DNA from: JAQGMV01 sp035626595
Lineage (GTDB): Bacteria > Pseudomonadota > Gammaproteobacteria > Burkholderiales > SG8-41
Length of the DNA stretch: 64,000 bases
NCBI GenBank assembly: GCA_035626595.1
Contig: DASPNJ010000047.1
Span: 1-64,000, forward strand
Direction of reading: 5' to 3'
Of the stretch, positions 7,765 to 16,373 are shown piece by piece. The position numbers and the translations under genes are program-made. How positions within the stretch are numbered: the first letter of the stretch is position 1; each line of letters opens with the position of its first letter. The notes under the pieces are model-generated. The model made no database searches. It saw only the letters and a list, made by a program, of their open reading frames with translations, and was not told the DNA's origin.

Positions 7765-8517
7765 CTAGCTCGTGAGCAGAGGCAGCCTGATCACGAATTC
7801 GCTGCCCTGCCCGCGGCCGGCGCTGTGCGCTTGCACCGTGCCGCCATGCATGCTGACGAGGCTGCGCACGAGCGACAACCCGATGCCGAGGCCCCCTTCC
7901 GCACGATCGAGCGTGCGCTCGGGCTGAAAGAACAGGTCGAACAGGCACTTCAGATCCGATTCATCGAGGCCGCGGCCGGTATCGCGTACGCTGACGATCG
8001 CGTGCCGCCCGGCCGCTTTCAGCGACACCTCGATGTCCCCGCCGGGCTCGGTGTACTTCGCCGCATTCGTCAGCAGGTTCGAGAAGACCTGCGCGAGCCT
8101 GCCCGCATCCGCCTCGACCCGCACGGGATCCGGCGGCACCGTCACGCTGAGCCGATGCTGCCGTGCGGCGATAGCCGGTTTGACCCATTCGAGCGCATGC
8201 TCGACGACCGGCGCGAGCTCGACGGGCTCCAGCTCCAGCCTGAGCTTGCCGACGGCTACACGCGACAGATCGAGCACGTCGTCGAGCAAACGCCCGATGT
8301 CCGCGGCCTGACGGTCCAGAATGCCCGCCAGATTGGCGAGACCGGGATCGGCGCTCGCCTTCAGTCTCAGGATCTGCGCGACGTTACGCACCGGCGCCAA
8401 TGGTCCGCGCAGCTCGTGCGCGAGAATCGCGAGAAACTGATCCTTGCGCTCGTTGGCCTCGCGCAGCCGCTGCTCGCTTTGCCGCAGCGCATCCTCCGTT
8501 TGCAGTGCATCGGCCAT
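7765..8517 (-). CDS. Sensor-less histidine kinase
   Basis: A 250-residue kinase with a short coiled N-terminus, the H box (FLAILAHELRGPLAPV, about residues 28-43), then the ATP-binding domain with N box (NLLTNAAKYT), G1 (VRDTGRGL) and G2 (GGLGIGLSL). There is no membrane segment and no sensory or receiver domain, so input must come from a partner such as the PAS protein at 5572 (inference). No response regulator adjoins it. Operator copy 4 lies 12 bases before the start, shared with the divergent globin-MarR pair. Confidence 0.88.
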   Translation of the reverse strand: MADALQTEDALRQSEQRLREANERKDQFLAILAHELRGPLAPVRNVAQILRLKASADPGLANLAGILDRQAADIGRLLDDVLDLSRVAVGKLRLELEPVELAPVVEHALEWVKPAIAARQHRLSVTVPPDPVRVEADAGRLAQVFSNLLTNAAKYTEPGGDIEVSLKAAGRHAIVSVRDTGRGLDESDLKCLFDLFFQPERTLDRAEGGLGIGLSLVRSLVSMHGGTVQAHSAGRGQGSEFVIRLPLLTS

Positions 8518-8529
8518 TTTCGAGCCATT

Positions 8530-8546
8530 GTATCATGGCGTGATAT
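8530..8546. promoter_or_regulatory. Palindromic operator, copy 4 of 4
   Basis: GTATCA-TGGCG-TGATAT followed by ACT, so the right arm also reads as a -10-like TATACT. It lies 33 bases before the globin start and 12 bases before the kinase start. The overlap with a probable promoter suggests repression. Being next to the marR gene fits autoregulation by that protein, which is an inference. Confidence 0.72.
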
Positions 8547-8579
8547 ACTTGCCGCTCTCTCGCAGAGCACGTAAGTAGC

Positions 8580-8990
8580 ATGAAAGATATAGCAAATCAC
8601 ATCGGCCTGGAGAAGGTGCGCGAGGTCGTCTCGGACTTCTACGATCGCGTGCAGCAGCATCCCGATCTCGCCACGCCGTTCGCTATCGTCACGGACTGGC
8701 TCGAGCACAAGGCACACCTCGCGCACTTCTGGTGGGTGACGCTGGGCGGCAAGCGCTATCGCGAAAAGCCCTACAGCGTCGCCGAAAAGCACGCGCTGGC
8801 GGGTTTCACGCCGGAGCTGCTGCAGCAATGGCTCGCGCTGTTCGAACAGACGCTGAAGACGCATCTCGCGCCGCCGCTCGCGGCGGAGTGGTACGAGCGG
8901 GCCCGGCACATCGGCCGATCGCTCCTGTTGATGCACGAATTCCGCACGCTGCGCAGTGCCGGACAGTCGATCGAAACCGAATGCCGCTAG
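8580..8990 (+). CDS. Group III truncated haemoglobin
   Basis: A 136-residue haem protein of the truncated globin family, group III by its IGLEKVREVVSDFYDRVQQHPDL start and the HKAHLAHFWW segment around residues 41-50, which carries the conserved Trp pair and candidate haem-pocket His residues. These proteins bind O2 or NO and are often tied to nitrosative or microaerobic stress. Its stop codon overlaps the start of the marR gene by 10 bases, so the two are coupled. Confidence 0.88.
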   Translation: MKDIANHIGLEKVREVVSDFYDRVQQHPDLATPFAIVTDWLEHKAHLAHFWWVTLGGKRYREKPYSVAEKHALAGFTPELLQQWLALFEQTLKTHLAPPLAAEWYERARHIGRSLLLMHEFRTLRSAGQSIETECR

Positions 8991-9379
8991 CGAAGAAAGA
9001 CTTCGAGGCGCTCGCCGAATTCCGCTACCAACTGCGGCGCTTCCTGCGCTTCAGCGAGGAGGTCGTTCGACAAGAGGGCATCACACCTCTGCAGTATCTG
9101 CTGTTGCTGCATATCAAGGGCTATCCCGGGCGTGAATGGGCGACGGTGGGTGAGCTCGCCGAGAAGCTTCAATCGCACCATCATGGTACGGTGGCACTCG
9201 TATCCCGTTGCGAAAAGCTCGGGCTCGTGCGCCGAAAGCCGAGCGCCGAAGACCGGCGGCGCGTCGAGATCCACCTGACGGCCAAAGGCGCGCGCTGCGT
9301 CGAGCGCCTCGCCCGCGTGCACCGCGCCGAGCTGCTGGACGCGAAATCCACTTCGTATCTGCAGTCGCTCAAGTCGTAG
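8981..9379 (+). CDS. MarR-family transcriptional regulator
   Basis: A 132-residue winged-helix regulator. Helix ITPLQYLLLLHIKGYPG, the recognition region TVGELAEKLQSHHHGTVALV and the wing RRKPSAEDRRRVEIHLT are in the usual order for MarR proteins. The ATG at 8981 lies inside the globin gene's last codons; longer readings through the globin gene are shadows. MarR proteins bind short AT-rich palindromes, often in their own promoter, which makes it the natural candidate for the ATATCA-N5-TGATAT sites in this region. No Cys is obvious as a redox sensor, so its ligand is unknown. Confidence 0.9.
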   Translation: MPLAKKDFEALAEFRYQLRRFLRFSEEVVRQEGITPLQYLLLLHIKGYPGREWATVGELAEKLQSHHHGTVALVSRCEKLGLVRRKPSAEDRRRVEIHLTAKGARCVERLARVHRAELLDAKSTSYLQSLKS

Positions 9380-9612
9380 CGGCCGCCCCTGCGCGGCCGA
9401 GCCGGAACGCGCCGACACCGCGCGTCATCCAATACGGCGCTCACAACCAGCGCTCGCACGTTGCGATCGACGTGAAGCGCTCGGCGCGATCGAAATCGAC
9501 GATCTGATCTCAGTGGCCGAGCGCAGCGCGTCCTGCGAAGTCCATGGGCTGCGCGGCGGCGCGACACGCCGTACGCCTCCGGATCAACCGGGTTGTGAAT
9601 CGTGATAACGCG

Positions 9613-10848
9613 TTATCGCCGGTATTTTGCCGCTGTTGGCACGCGCGTGGACCACATCGCGAGCGCCGTCACGGACGAGCCGATCGCCATGACCAGAAAA
9701 GCAGCCGTCCAGCCAGAGGCGCTTTCGCTGCCGCCGAAGAGATCGAGCATCACGCCCATCACGACCGGGGCGAGAAATCCGCTGGTGAAACCCGCGAGCG
9801 CGTACACCGCCATCGAGGCGCCGCGCCGCGACGCGGTCGATGCGCCGACAGCGCCCACACCCAGCGCGCCCACGTCGGCAAAGCTCGTGATCTGAAGCAG
9901 GATCAGCAGCGCGAGGACGACCGGTGCTTTGCCGCCCGCAGTCGCGGCGAGGGCGATACACACGCCGACGGAGACCAGACAGGTTGCGATGATGACGCGC
10001 GAGCGGTTCCAGCGCGACGCGAGCTCCGCGACGAGGACACTCGCCGGCAAACCCGCCAACGAGGCCACGGCCGCGATCACGGCGACGTTCGGCAGATCGA
10101 GCCGGTTGCCCGGCAGGCTGAGCGTCCATGCGAGACACGCGACGAACCACACGCGGATCCCGAAAACCTCCCACGTATTTCCCGCGAACGCGAGCACGTA
10201 TCTCATGAACGCCCGATCCCGGAAAACGCTGCGAAAATCGGGCATCAGTCGGGCAACGCGCGCGCGAGTCGGCGGGGGCGCCAGACACGCGACCGCGGCG
10301 AGCGCGATCAAGGGCCCAACCGCGCTGACGACGAATACGGCACGCCATCCGAGCATCGCGTCGGCGATCCCTGCGATGAGGAAAGAGCCCGAGCTGCCCA
10401 GCGCGTAACTGGATGTGTAAATGGAGACCGCCCGTCCCTGGCGCGGCCCATCGACATACTGCGTCAGGAGCGTGAGGCCGGGCATGTGGACGCCGGCGAA
10501 CGCCATGCCGCCCACGAATCTCAAGGCGAGTGCCATCCAGAAGCCGTTTGCCCATTGCGCGAAAGCCAATCCTGCTGCGGCGCCGAGCAGCGACGAGCCG
10601 GCCAGTACCCAGCGGCCGTCGATGCGGTCGGTCCAGCCGGACAGGAACGGCACGGCAAGCGCGTATCCCGCAAAATAGATCCCGCCGATCCACCCCGCCT
10701 CGCTCGCGCTCAATTGCCAGGCGCTCGACACCTGCGGCAGCACCGCCGGAAAGCTCATGAGCGGCGCGAGGCTTGCGACCAGACATAACGTCAGCGCTGC
10801 AGTGACGCTGCCGAACGAGGGGACCGCCGTACGCGTGCTTACTGCCAC
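9613..10848 (-). CDS. MFS transporter
   Basis: About 411 residues with twelve predicted membrane helices and the MFS loop 2-3 signature (LSGWTDRIDGRWVLAGS). It falls in the broad group holding cyanate/nitrate-type and drug efflux carriers; substrate cannot be assigned. I chose the GTG at 10848 because the longer ATG at 10893 would overlap the start of the divergent phosphoesterase gene by 30 bases and add a non-hydrophobic lead; the longer start is not excluded. The 233 bases between marR and this stop hold nothing I recognise. Confidence 0.85.
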   Translation of the reverse strand: MAVSTRTAVPSFGSVTAALTLCLVASLAPLMSFPAVLPQVSSAWQLSASEAGWIGGIYFAGYALAVPFLSGWTDRIDGRWVLAGSSLLGAAAGLAFAQWANGFWMALALRFVGGMAFAGVHMPGLTLLTQYVDGPRQGRAVSIYTSSYALGSSGSFLIAGIADAMLGWRAVFVVSAVGPLIALAAVACLAPPPTRARVARLMPDFRSVFRDRAFMRYVLAFAGNTWEVFGIRVWFVACLAWTLSLPGNRLDLPNVAVIAAVASLAGLPASVLVAELASRWNRSRVIIATCLVSVGVCIALAATAGGKAPVVLALLILLQITSFADVGALGVGAVGASTASRRGASMAVYALAGFTSGFLAPVVMGVMLDLFGGSESASGWTAAFLVMAIGSSVTALAMWSTRVPTAAKYRR

Positions 10849-10863
10849 CGTGTTCCGAGCATC

Positions 10864-11628
10864 ATGAAGCTGAACATTCTCTCCGACCTGCACCTGAGTG
10901 TCGCCGCGCTCGACCTGCCGCGCAATGATGCCGACGTGGTGATTCTCGCCGGAGACATCGCGCGGCCCGTGCAGGCCGTTTCCTGGGCCTCAGCTTTCGA
11001 AAAGCCCGTGCTCTACGTGCCGGGCAACCACGAGTTCTATGGACGCGACATCCGCGGCACGGTAGCGGAGCTCAAGCGCCTGTGTGCGGGAACTCAGGTT
11101 CGTGTCCTGGACAACGACGAAGTCATTCTCGGCGATGTGCGTTTCCTCGGAACGACGCTGTGGACCGATTTCATGCTCTTCGGGCGCGGTGACAAACGCG
11201 AAGCCGCAATACGCCACGTGACGAGCGCGATCCGCGATTTCAGCCGGATTCTCGTCGATGCCGACACGCGGCGGTCATTCTCGCCGGCGATTTCCGAAGA
11301 ATTCTTTGCGCGGAATACCGCGTGGCTCCGAGCCCGGCTGGCGCACGGGCATGCAGGCCCGACGGTGGTCATCAGCCACCACGCGCCGTCGCGCAAGAGC
11401 ATCGCGCCGAGGTTCGCCGACTCGCCATTGAACGTGGCTTTCGTGTCCGATGCCGAGCACCTGATGGACGGTAACCGCGTGCGCCTGTGGATCCACGGCC
11501 ACACGCACGACAGCTTCGACTACGAGGTGAATGGAACGCGCGTGGTCTGCAACCCGAGAGGTTATGCGAAGAACGATGTAAACGAGAATCCGCGCTTCGA
11601 TCCGGACTTCTCGATCGCGATCGATTAG
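10864..11628 (+). CDS. Calcineurin-like metallophosphoesterase
   Basis: A 254-residue cytosolic hydrolase with the full dimetal motif set in order: SDLHLS at residues 7-12, GDIAR near 30, GNHEFY near 54, SHHAPS near 176 and HGHTHDS near 216. The substrate (phosphoprotein, nucleotide or lipid) is not evident. It is divergent from the MFS gene and convergent with the SurA-like gene. Confidence 0.9.
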   Translation: MKLNILSDLHLSVAALDLPRNDADVVILAGDIARPVQAVSWASAFEKPVLYVPGNHEFYGRDIRGTVAELKRLCAGTQVRVLDNDEVILGDVRFLGTTLWTDFMLFGRGDKREAAIRHVTSAIRDFSRILVDADTRRSFSPAISEEFFARNTAWLRARLAHGHAGPTVVISHHAPSRKSIAPRFADSPLNVAFVSDAEHLMDGNRVRLWIHGHTHDSFDYEVNGTRVVCNPRGYAKNDVNENPRFDPDFSIAID

Positions 11629-11692
11629 CTCGACGCGGCGAGCTGCCACCGCCACGCCGCGTGAGAGGGCCGGTAGAGCCCTGCCGTAGCCG

Positions 11693-12226
11693 TTACTCGA
11701 TGGTCGCTTGCTTCCGCAACTCGGCGGCCGCCTGGCGCACGCTCTGCTGCTCCAGAGCGGCGCGGAGCTTTGGCGCAGCCTGTTCGAAGGTCAGGATCTT
11801 CTTGTCCGCCTGATTCGCCGCGCTCGCTGCCAGCCGGTCGTATTCCGCCTTCACCGCCGTGTCCGGCACCGGATTGCGCTTGAGGTGATCCTGCGCAAAA
11901 GCCTGAACGAGCAGATTTCTGCGTTGCTCTTCGAGCGCCGCGGCAAACTCGGGCAGCTTGTCCAACTCGCGCCTCAAAGCCTCCTGCTGCACGATCTGTC
12001 TCAATATGAGCTCTTCGCGGATCTGTTCGCGCACCTGCGGCGTGTCCTGCACGCCGCGTCGAGTCAGGGCCGCGACGGCTCTGTCGAAACTCGACTGCGG
12101 GATGACGGTACCGTTCACCGTCGCAAGTGGCGCGTCGGCCTGGGCATGCGCGAACGCGAACGAAAGGCCAAGCAGCAGAGACAAGAGGGCCGAGTACAGG
12201 AGGCGCGCGTTCATCGTATAGCCCAT
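11693..12226 (-). CDS. SurA/PrsA-like chaperone lacking its PpiC isomerase domain
   Basis: A 177-residue exported protein: signal peptide (cleavage near FAHAQA), then a SurA_N-type helical domain (VNGTVIPQSSFDRAVAALT; QVREQIREELILRQIVQQEAL). In relatives of about 260 residues a parvulin domain follows KAEYDRLA; here the chain goes from AEYDRLAASAANQ directly to the C-terminal helices (FEQAAPKLRAALEQQ). The rotamase domain is cleanly absent, apparently by in-frame deletion. It may keep periplasmic chaperone activity without isomerase activity (inference). Confidence 0.8.
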   Translation of the reverse strand: MGYTMNARLLYSALLSLLLGLSFAFAHAQADAPLATVNGTVIPQSSFDRAVAALTRRGVQDTPQVREQIREELILRQIVQQEALRRELDKLPEFAAALEEQRRNLLVQAFAQDHLKRNPVPDTAVKAEYDRLAASAANQADKKILTFEQAAPKLRAALEQQSVRQAAAELRKQATIE

Positions 12227-12397
12227 TTCGTTTTCGGAAGTGCGACTAGCCTAGCAAAACAATTGCGCGACGCCGAGAACGAAGCCGGGACCCAGCTACG
12301 TGGTTTGCAGGCGCGTGAAACTGCTCCCTGAGACGTTCCTGCGATCTTCGCTCGGTACCCTGGGGGCCTTTGCCGCCGCAGCGAGGCAGGGAGTGCC

Positions 12398-12580
12398 GTG
12401 GAGAATTGCGCGTTCGTTTCCAGCGTAGAGACGTGGTTTTCCGGCGGCCAGCCGATGGACATCGTGACGTTACAAGACGGCAGTGTATTGTTGATCACGG
12501 AGACGGCGGTCGTGCTTTACGCCAGTCTCAGCGCGTTCGAAGCCGACTCGGGTGGACGCACCGTTTCCCGGCAGTTCTAG
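12398..12580 (+). CDS. Small hypothetical protein
   Basis: A 60-residue acidic protein starting at GTG with AGGGAG upstream. The chain VTLQDGSVLLITETAVVLYASLSAFEADSGG looks like a beta-rich small domain. No family recognised. Composition is protein-like and unlike the surrounding non-coding DNA, but coding status is not certain. Confidence 0.4.
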   Translation: MENCAFVSSVETWFSGGQPMDIVTLQDGSVLLITETAVVLYASLSAFEADSGGRTVSRQF

Positions 12581-12582
12581 CC

Positions 12583-13035
12583 TCAGCGCGCAGTTGAAGC
12601 CGAGCCGCTCAGCGCCATGAAAGCCTGATAACCGTGCAGCGTCGCCACCGCGGTGTGTGGGCCGTCGACCCGTCGCACCACTGCAGAAGCGCACTCCAGT
12701 GCCCGACGATATGCCATGTGTGCAGCGGTATCTCCGCTGCCGTCGGCGGCATAGATGAGACTGCGCAAGTAGGTCAACATGGCTGCCTTACTGGGGTAGG
12801 CGTCCAGTTGTCTCTCCAGCGTGCTCGCAATATCCGCGGCTGCTGTTGTCTTTGCGCGCCGATCAATCGAGGCCGGCGCAGTTCGGCACAGCGTTCGCCG
12901 GCGCAACGGTGTCTCTCTGAGGCGAGCGTCACTGCGGCGCTCGACGAACGGTAAAAGCGCAGCGCAGTGCTCACTCGCCGATCGGCTCCGAGCGAAGCCT
13001 GCGGACGTGTTGCGACCTTGATGGGCGGAGGTCAT
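12583..13035 (-). CDS. Doubtful hypothetical protein
   Basis: An open frame of 150 residues. The C-terminal ~95 residues (from about IDRRAKTTAAADIASTLERQ) look like an amphipathic helical domain with CASAVVRRVDGPHTAVATLHG; the N-terminal part is Arg- and Ser-rich and resembles non-coding GC-rich translation. The start is uncertain and no ribosome site is convincing. It converges with the small gene at 12398, with 2 bases between them. Confidence 0.3.
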   Translation of the reverse strand: MTSAHQGRNTSAGFARSRSASEHCAALLPFVERRSDARLRETPLRRRTLCRTAPASIDRRAKTTAAADIASTLERQLDAYPSKAAMLTYLRSLIYAADGSGDTAAHMAYRRALECASAVVRRVDGPHTAVATLHGYQAFMALSGSASTAR

Positions 13036-14038
13036 CGACAGGAGCCTCGAAAGGTGTGATGCACGGCCGACCTGATGAGGTCGGAACCAGCCCCTGTTTC
13101 CCCCGTGCCTTTTAGACGTGCGTCGCAGAGCTCCAGGCGCCGCACAGCGCGTCACTTACCTTCGGTGCGCTATTCTGGATCGTGCAATGCGCGTACCTTT
13201 CACTCGGGCACTAATACCCCGCAAGGTACGCGTGTTGCACACTATGAAACGAGTGCTTCACGATAATCGATCGTTTTGAGCCTGTCCTTCAGCTACTGCA
13301 GCACGCCAGGAGGGTGGCGGTGGCGGTATCACGATCCGCACACCGGCGACTCCGTCTGCGTTTCGGCACGCGCTTTTCAGTCGCTGCTGGAATGCGTTCG
13401 TGATGCCGCTTTGTGCGATACCGGCCTATTCCTCGGCCGCTCGCGCGTGAAAGCTTTTCGGGCGCGGAGCTCGCGGCGGCTATCTGAGCCCGGGACGAGG
13501 CCAACGATCCCGCGTGTGGGCAACGAAAGACCGCGCCGTCACGCTGGGACGCGCTGACAGGCGATACACCCCATGGATGCCTCGACTACGCTCGACGCCG
13601 CGTCGTTGCCTAAAGTGAAGATGCCGAACAGCACGGGCTAATAGGAATCCGCGACGCTACGGCAACACGATCTCGTCCGAATCATGCGGCGTCACATCTG
13701 ACTTCGCGCCGTCGAGATGCCGTCGTTAGAGACGGTCCGCGCGTGCTGGGTTATTAAAACAAGGGGGGATTCGTCCATGGCTGCAAACACGCCGCCGAGC
13801 TTCGTCATCCGCGGCAAGGTCGTTACCGATTTCGAACGGCGCTTGAACTCGGCAGTGTGCTGCCCCCCATGTAGGCCTCAGCATCCCAAGGTGATTCGTG
13901 GGTTGATTTGTATGGAGACGTCTCAAAGCGCGACGGAACAGAAGCAAAAGTCCCGCGGCGAGCAGGACCGCAGCCCCGCCGTAATGCAAAAAACAAACGC
14001 GATCACTCACGAGAGACGCAACCGCTGCAAGGACATGC
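13036..14038. other. About 1 kb without a convincing gene
   Basis: Several short open frames exist (for example plus-strand frames at 13276-13557 and 13717-14076), but none has a recognisable domain, ribosome site and protein-like composition together. The first contains YCSTPGGWRWRYHDPHTGD, which could be a remnant of a small protein. Codon use looks random compared with neighbours. I read it as decayed or intergenic DNA. Confidence 0.4.
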
Positions 14039-14755
14039 TTACCGCGTGGAAAAAAGCCGATCTACCTCTGTCTTGACCACGACGTAACATTCGCAGGCAC
14101 ACGCCTCGAGCTTGCTGCGGTCGAGAACTTCTGTCGAACCGCGCGTGTAGGTTATTAGCCCCGCAGCTCGCAATCGTCGCGCGGCCTCGCTAATGCCTGA
14201 TCTGCGAACACCAAGCAGACTTGCTATCGCGTCATGCGTGCCGGGGACTTCCGAGGTCGACAAGAGATCCAGCCTCAGCAACAACCAGCGACACAATTGC
14301 TTCTCGAGCGAGTGGTGCCGGTTGCAGGCCGCGGTTTGCGCCATCTGTGTAAAGAGTGCCTGCGCGTAGCGCAACAGCAAATGGTGGAACTCGCCGCCTC
14401 GACTGAATTCGCGTCTCAGAACGGCGCTGCTGAGTCGGAATGCAGAACCGGGCACCTGAACTTTGGCGTCGCTAGTCGTGGTCGCTCCGCCCATAAAAAG
14501 GGCGATTCCGACCACACCGTCGTTGCCCGTTATGGCGAGCTCGGCCAACGCGCCGTTCTCCATAGTCGACAGTATCGAGACGACGCCCGCAGTTGGAAAA
14601 TACGCATAGCCCGGCTCCTGTCCGGCTCGATAGAGCACGGTTCCAGGTTCGAGAGGGACAAACTCCAGATCACCCCCTATGCGCTCATAATCCGCTTTGG
14701 GTAGTGCCGCTAATAGGCGGTTGGCGCGCGGGTCGCGCTCGATTTCGTTAGGCAT
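14039..14755 (-). CDS. Crp/Fnr-family transcriptional regulator (A)
   Basis: A 238-residue regulator with an N-terminal cyclic-nucleotide-type beta barrel (FVPLEPGTVLYRAGQEPGYAYFP, about residues 32-54) and a C-terminal winged helix (HDAIASLLGVRRSGISEAARRL). There is no N-terminal Cys cluster, so it is not an oxygen-sensing Fnr. The tail carries CACECYVVVK, a motif shared with the divergent regulator at 14978 (CECY). The promoter region holds a 22-base palindrome 15 bases before the ATG, likely its own operator. Confidence 0.9.
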   Translation of the reverse strand: MPNEIERDPRANRLLAALPKADYERIGGDLEFVPLEPGTVLYRAGQEPGYAYFPTAGVVSILSTMENGALAELAITGNDGVVGIALFMGGATTTSDAKVQVPGSAFRLSSAVLRREFSRGGEFHHLLLRYAQALFTQMAQTAACNRHHSLEKQLCRWLLLRLDLLSTSEVPGTHDAIASLLGVRRSGISEAARRLRAAGLITYTRGSTEVLDRSKLEACACECYVVVKTEVDRLFSTR

Positions 14756-14770
14756 GTGGGCATGTTACCG

Positions 14771-14792
14771 CAATGTCCACTATTGGACATTG
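14771..14792. promoter_or_regulatory. Inverted repeat before Crp/Fnr gene A
   Basis: CAATGTCC-ACTATT-GGACATTG, perfect 8-base arms with a 6-base spacer. It lies 15 bases upstream of the minus-strand start at 14755 and so probably overlaps its promoter. The dimension fits a dimeric winged-helix regulator, perhaps autoregulation, though it does not match the usual Crp or Fnr consensus. Confidence 0.7.
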
Positions 14793-14850
14793 CGCGGGTG
14801 GAGCCTTCCTCGGATGCACCCTGGACCAGATTGGATTACCCTCCGCTGTC

Positions 14851-14874
14851 GGTTTGAGCGATACCGCTCAAACC
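14851..14874. promoter_or_regulatory. Perfect 10-bp inverted repeat between the two Crp/Fnr genes
   Basis: GGTTTGAGCG-ATAC-CGCTCAAACC: ten paired bases around a 4-base loop, 103 bases before the start of regulator B. There is no T-run on either side, so a simple terminator is unlikely. It may be a second operator or an RNA hairpin in the leader of regulator B. Confidence 0.6.
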
Positions 14875-14977
14875 GCGCACGTTTATTGCGGAATCGACTT
14901 GGCCGTTGCTGGCGCGAAACGAGGTGCGGTTGTTACAGCCATGACTGACGCGTGGAGCTCCGTCACGGAGCTATGCG

Positions 14978-15688
14978 ATGCGTGAATGCCCGCTGCACGT
15001 GCGCGGGCAGAATCACATGCTCGAATCGCTACCCGAAGACGATAAGAAGCGCCTGTTACCGGCGATGGAACGGGTCGTCGGCAACCAGGGGGATGTTCTT
15101 TTCAAGCGGAACGGCCGGATCACGCATGTCTACTTTCCTTTGAACGGCGTCATTTCGGCAGTTGTCGTGATGAGCAACGGCGACCGTGTCGAATGTGCAA
15201 CGATCGGTAACGAAGGAATGGCCGGGCTTCCCCTCGTACATGGCGTGGACAGAAGTCGCTTCGAAATAATTTTCCAGGTTCCGGGCGAAGCGATGCGCAT
15301 GTCTGTCGTCGCGTTCGAACGAGAGATGGCGCTCAATGGGCCTCTTGCGCTCGTCGCGAGGCGTTACGCCGAAGCGTTCTGCGGCCTTGTGGGCCAAGCC
15401 ACGGCTTGCAACAACATTCACGCGGTCGAACAGCGTCTGAGCCGCCTGATTCTCATGGCGCACGACCGCGTCGGCTCTGACACGATCCACCTCAAACAGG
15501 ATTTCTTGGCGCAAATGCTTGGTGTACGTCGCTCCAGCGTGAGTCCCGTTGCCGGCCTTTTGCAGAGGGATGGCCTGATCCGCTACCGACGCGGCGTCAT
15601 GGTCGTGCTGAAGCGACGCGAGCTCGAAGCGAGATCGTGCGAGTGCTATTTAACCGTGCGCAAAGAGTACGAGCGGCTGCTGTGCTGA
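14978..15688 (+). CDS. Crp/Fnr-family transcriptional regulator (B)
   Basis: A 236-residue relative of regulator A with the effector barrel (GDVLFKRNGRITHVYFPLNG, about residues 38-57) and a winged helix (KQDFLAQMLGVRRSSVSPVAG). It shares the C-terminal SCECYLTVRKEYERLL motif with A, which indicates a common origin. The first Met is followed by a second near residue 14, and no strong ribosome site separates the two. It is divergent from A across a 222-base region with two inverted repeats. Confidence 0.9.
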   Translation: MRECPLHVRGQNHMLESLPEDDKKRLLPAMERVVGNQGDVLFKRNGRITHVYFPLNGVISAVVVMSNGDRVECATIGNEGMAGLPLVHGVDRSRFEIIFQVPGEAMRMSVVAFEREMALNGPLALVARRYAEAFCGLVGQATACNNIHAVEQRLSRLILMAHDRVGSDTIHLKQDFLAQMLGVRRSSVSPVAGLLQRDGLIRYRRGVMVVLKRRELEARSCECYLTVRKEYERLLC

Positions 15689-16373
15689 TGACCGTGAGCG
15701 TCACCCATACGTTCCCGGCAACACCGTTGCAATCCGTCGATGGCTAAAGCTTGTGGCAATCGCTCGCCCGTTGAACGCACGCCTGATGCTTCGCACGTGC
15801 GGGAGTCGTGTCGAGCAAATTCGAACATGCCGTGGCACCATCGCCGGCGTGAGCGTGACCGCTGCCGCCGCTTTCTCTCCATCGGCCGTAGCGCGCGATA
15901 CGAACCGGGTCGTCACTGTGTATTGCCTGCAGCAGAGGCCAGGTGGCACTTCTGTCAGTCCCTTGACGGCAGGTGGAACTGGAATCGCGTGGACCCATGC
16001 GGCTTCCTCCATAGCTCGCAACGATTCTGCACGCTTGAGATGGTCCTGTGCGATGCAGAGCAGAGCGGTTTCGTGCCGGGCAGGTCGCGACTCGGTCAGA
16101 TTCTTCGGGCGGACGACTGCTTAGCAGCACAGCTTCAGTAGCGCCCCTGCACAAACACCCCCGGCGTCGCTTAGTGGGGGTTTCCGGCTACTCCTGGTGA
16201 AGTTCGGTCCGGACAGCTCCGTATCGAAGCCATGAGCCCAGATCTCGAGCCGCCGTTCGAGCGGTGACGTACTGAATACGTAGCCATAGGTGCCTACACT
16301 CACTGCAGCACCGGCACCCGGCTCTGCGGCACCGGCGCCAACCTGACGCAGGCCATCCATGGAGGACCTCATC
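15689..16373. other. About 680 bp without a convincing gene
   Basis: Overlapping open frames on both strands have no recognisable domain. A hairpin, ACCCCC-N13-GGGGGT followed by TT, lies near 16154-16179 and could terminate transcription on the plus strand. GGAGG at the right end serves the response-regulator gene. Confidence 0.4.

Noticed and set aside
9584..10786. Second 400-codon minus-strand frame inside the MFS gene
   Set aside because: Arg-rich, no hydrophobic helices; the overlapping frame encodes a clear twelve-helix transporter.
14851..14874. Rho-independent terminator between the Crp/Fnr genes
   Set aside because: The stem is perfect, but no T-run follows on either strand and it lies between divergent promoters.
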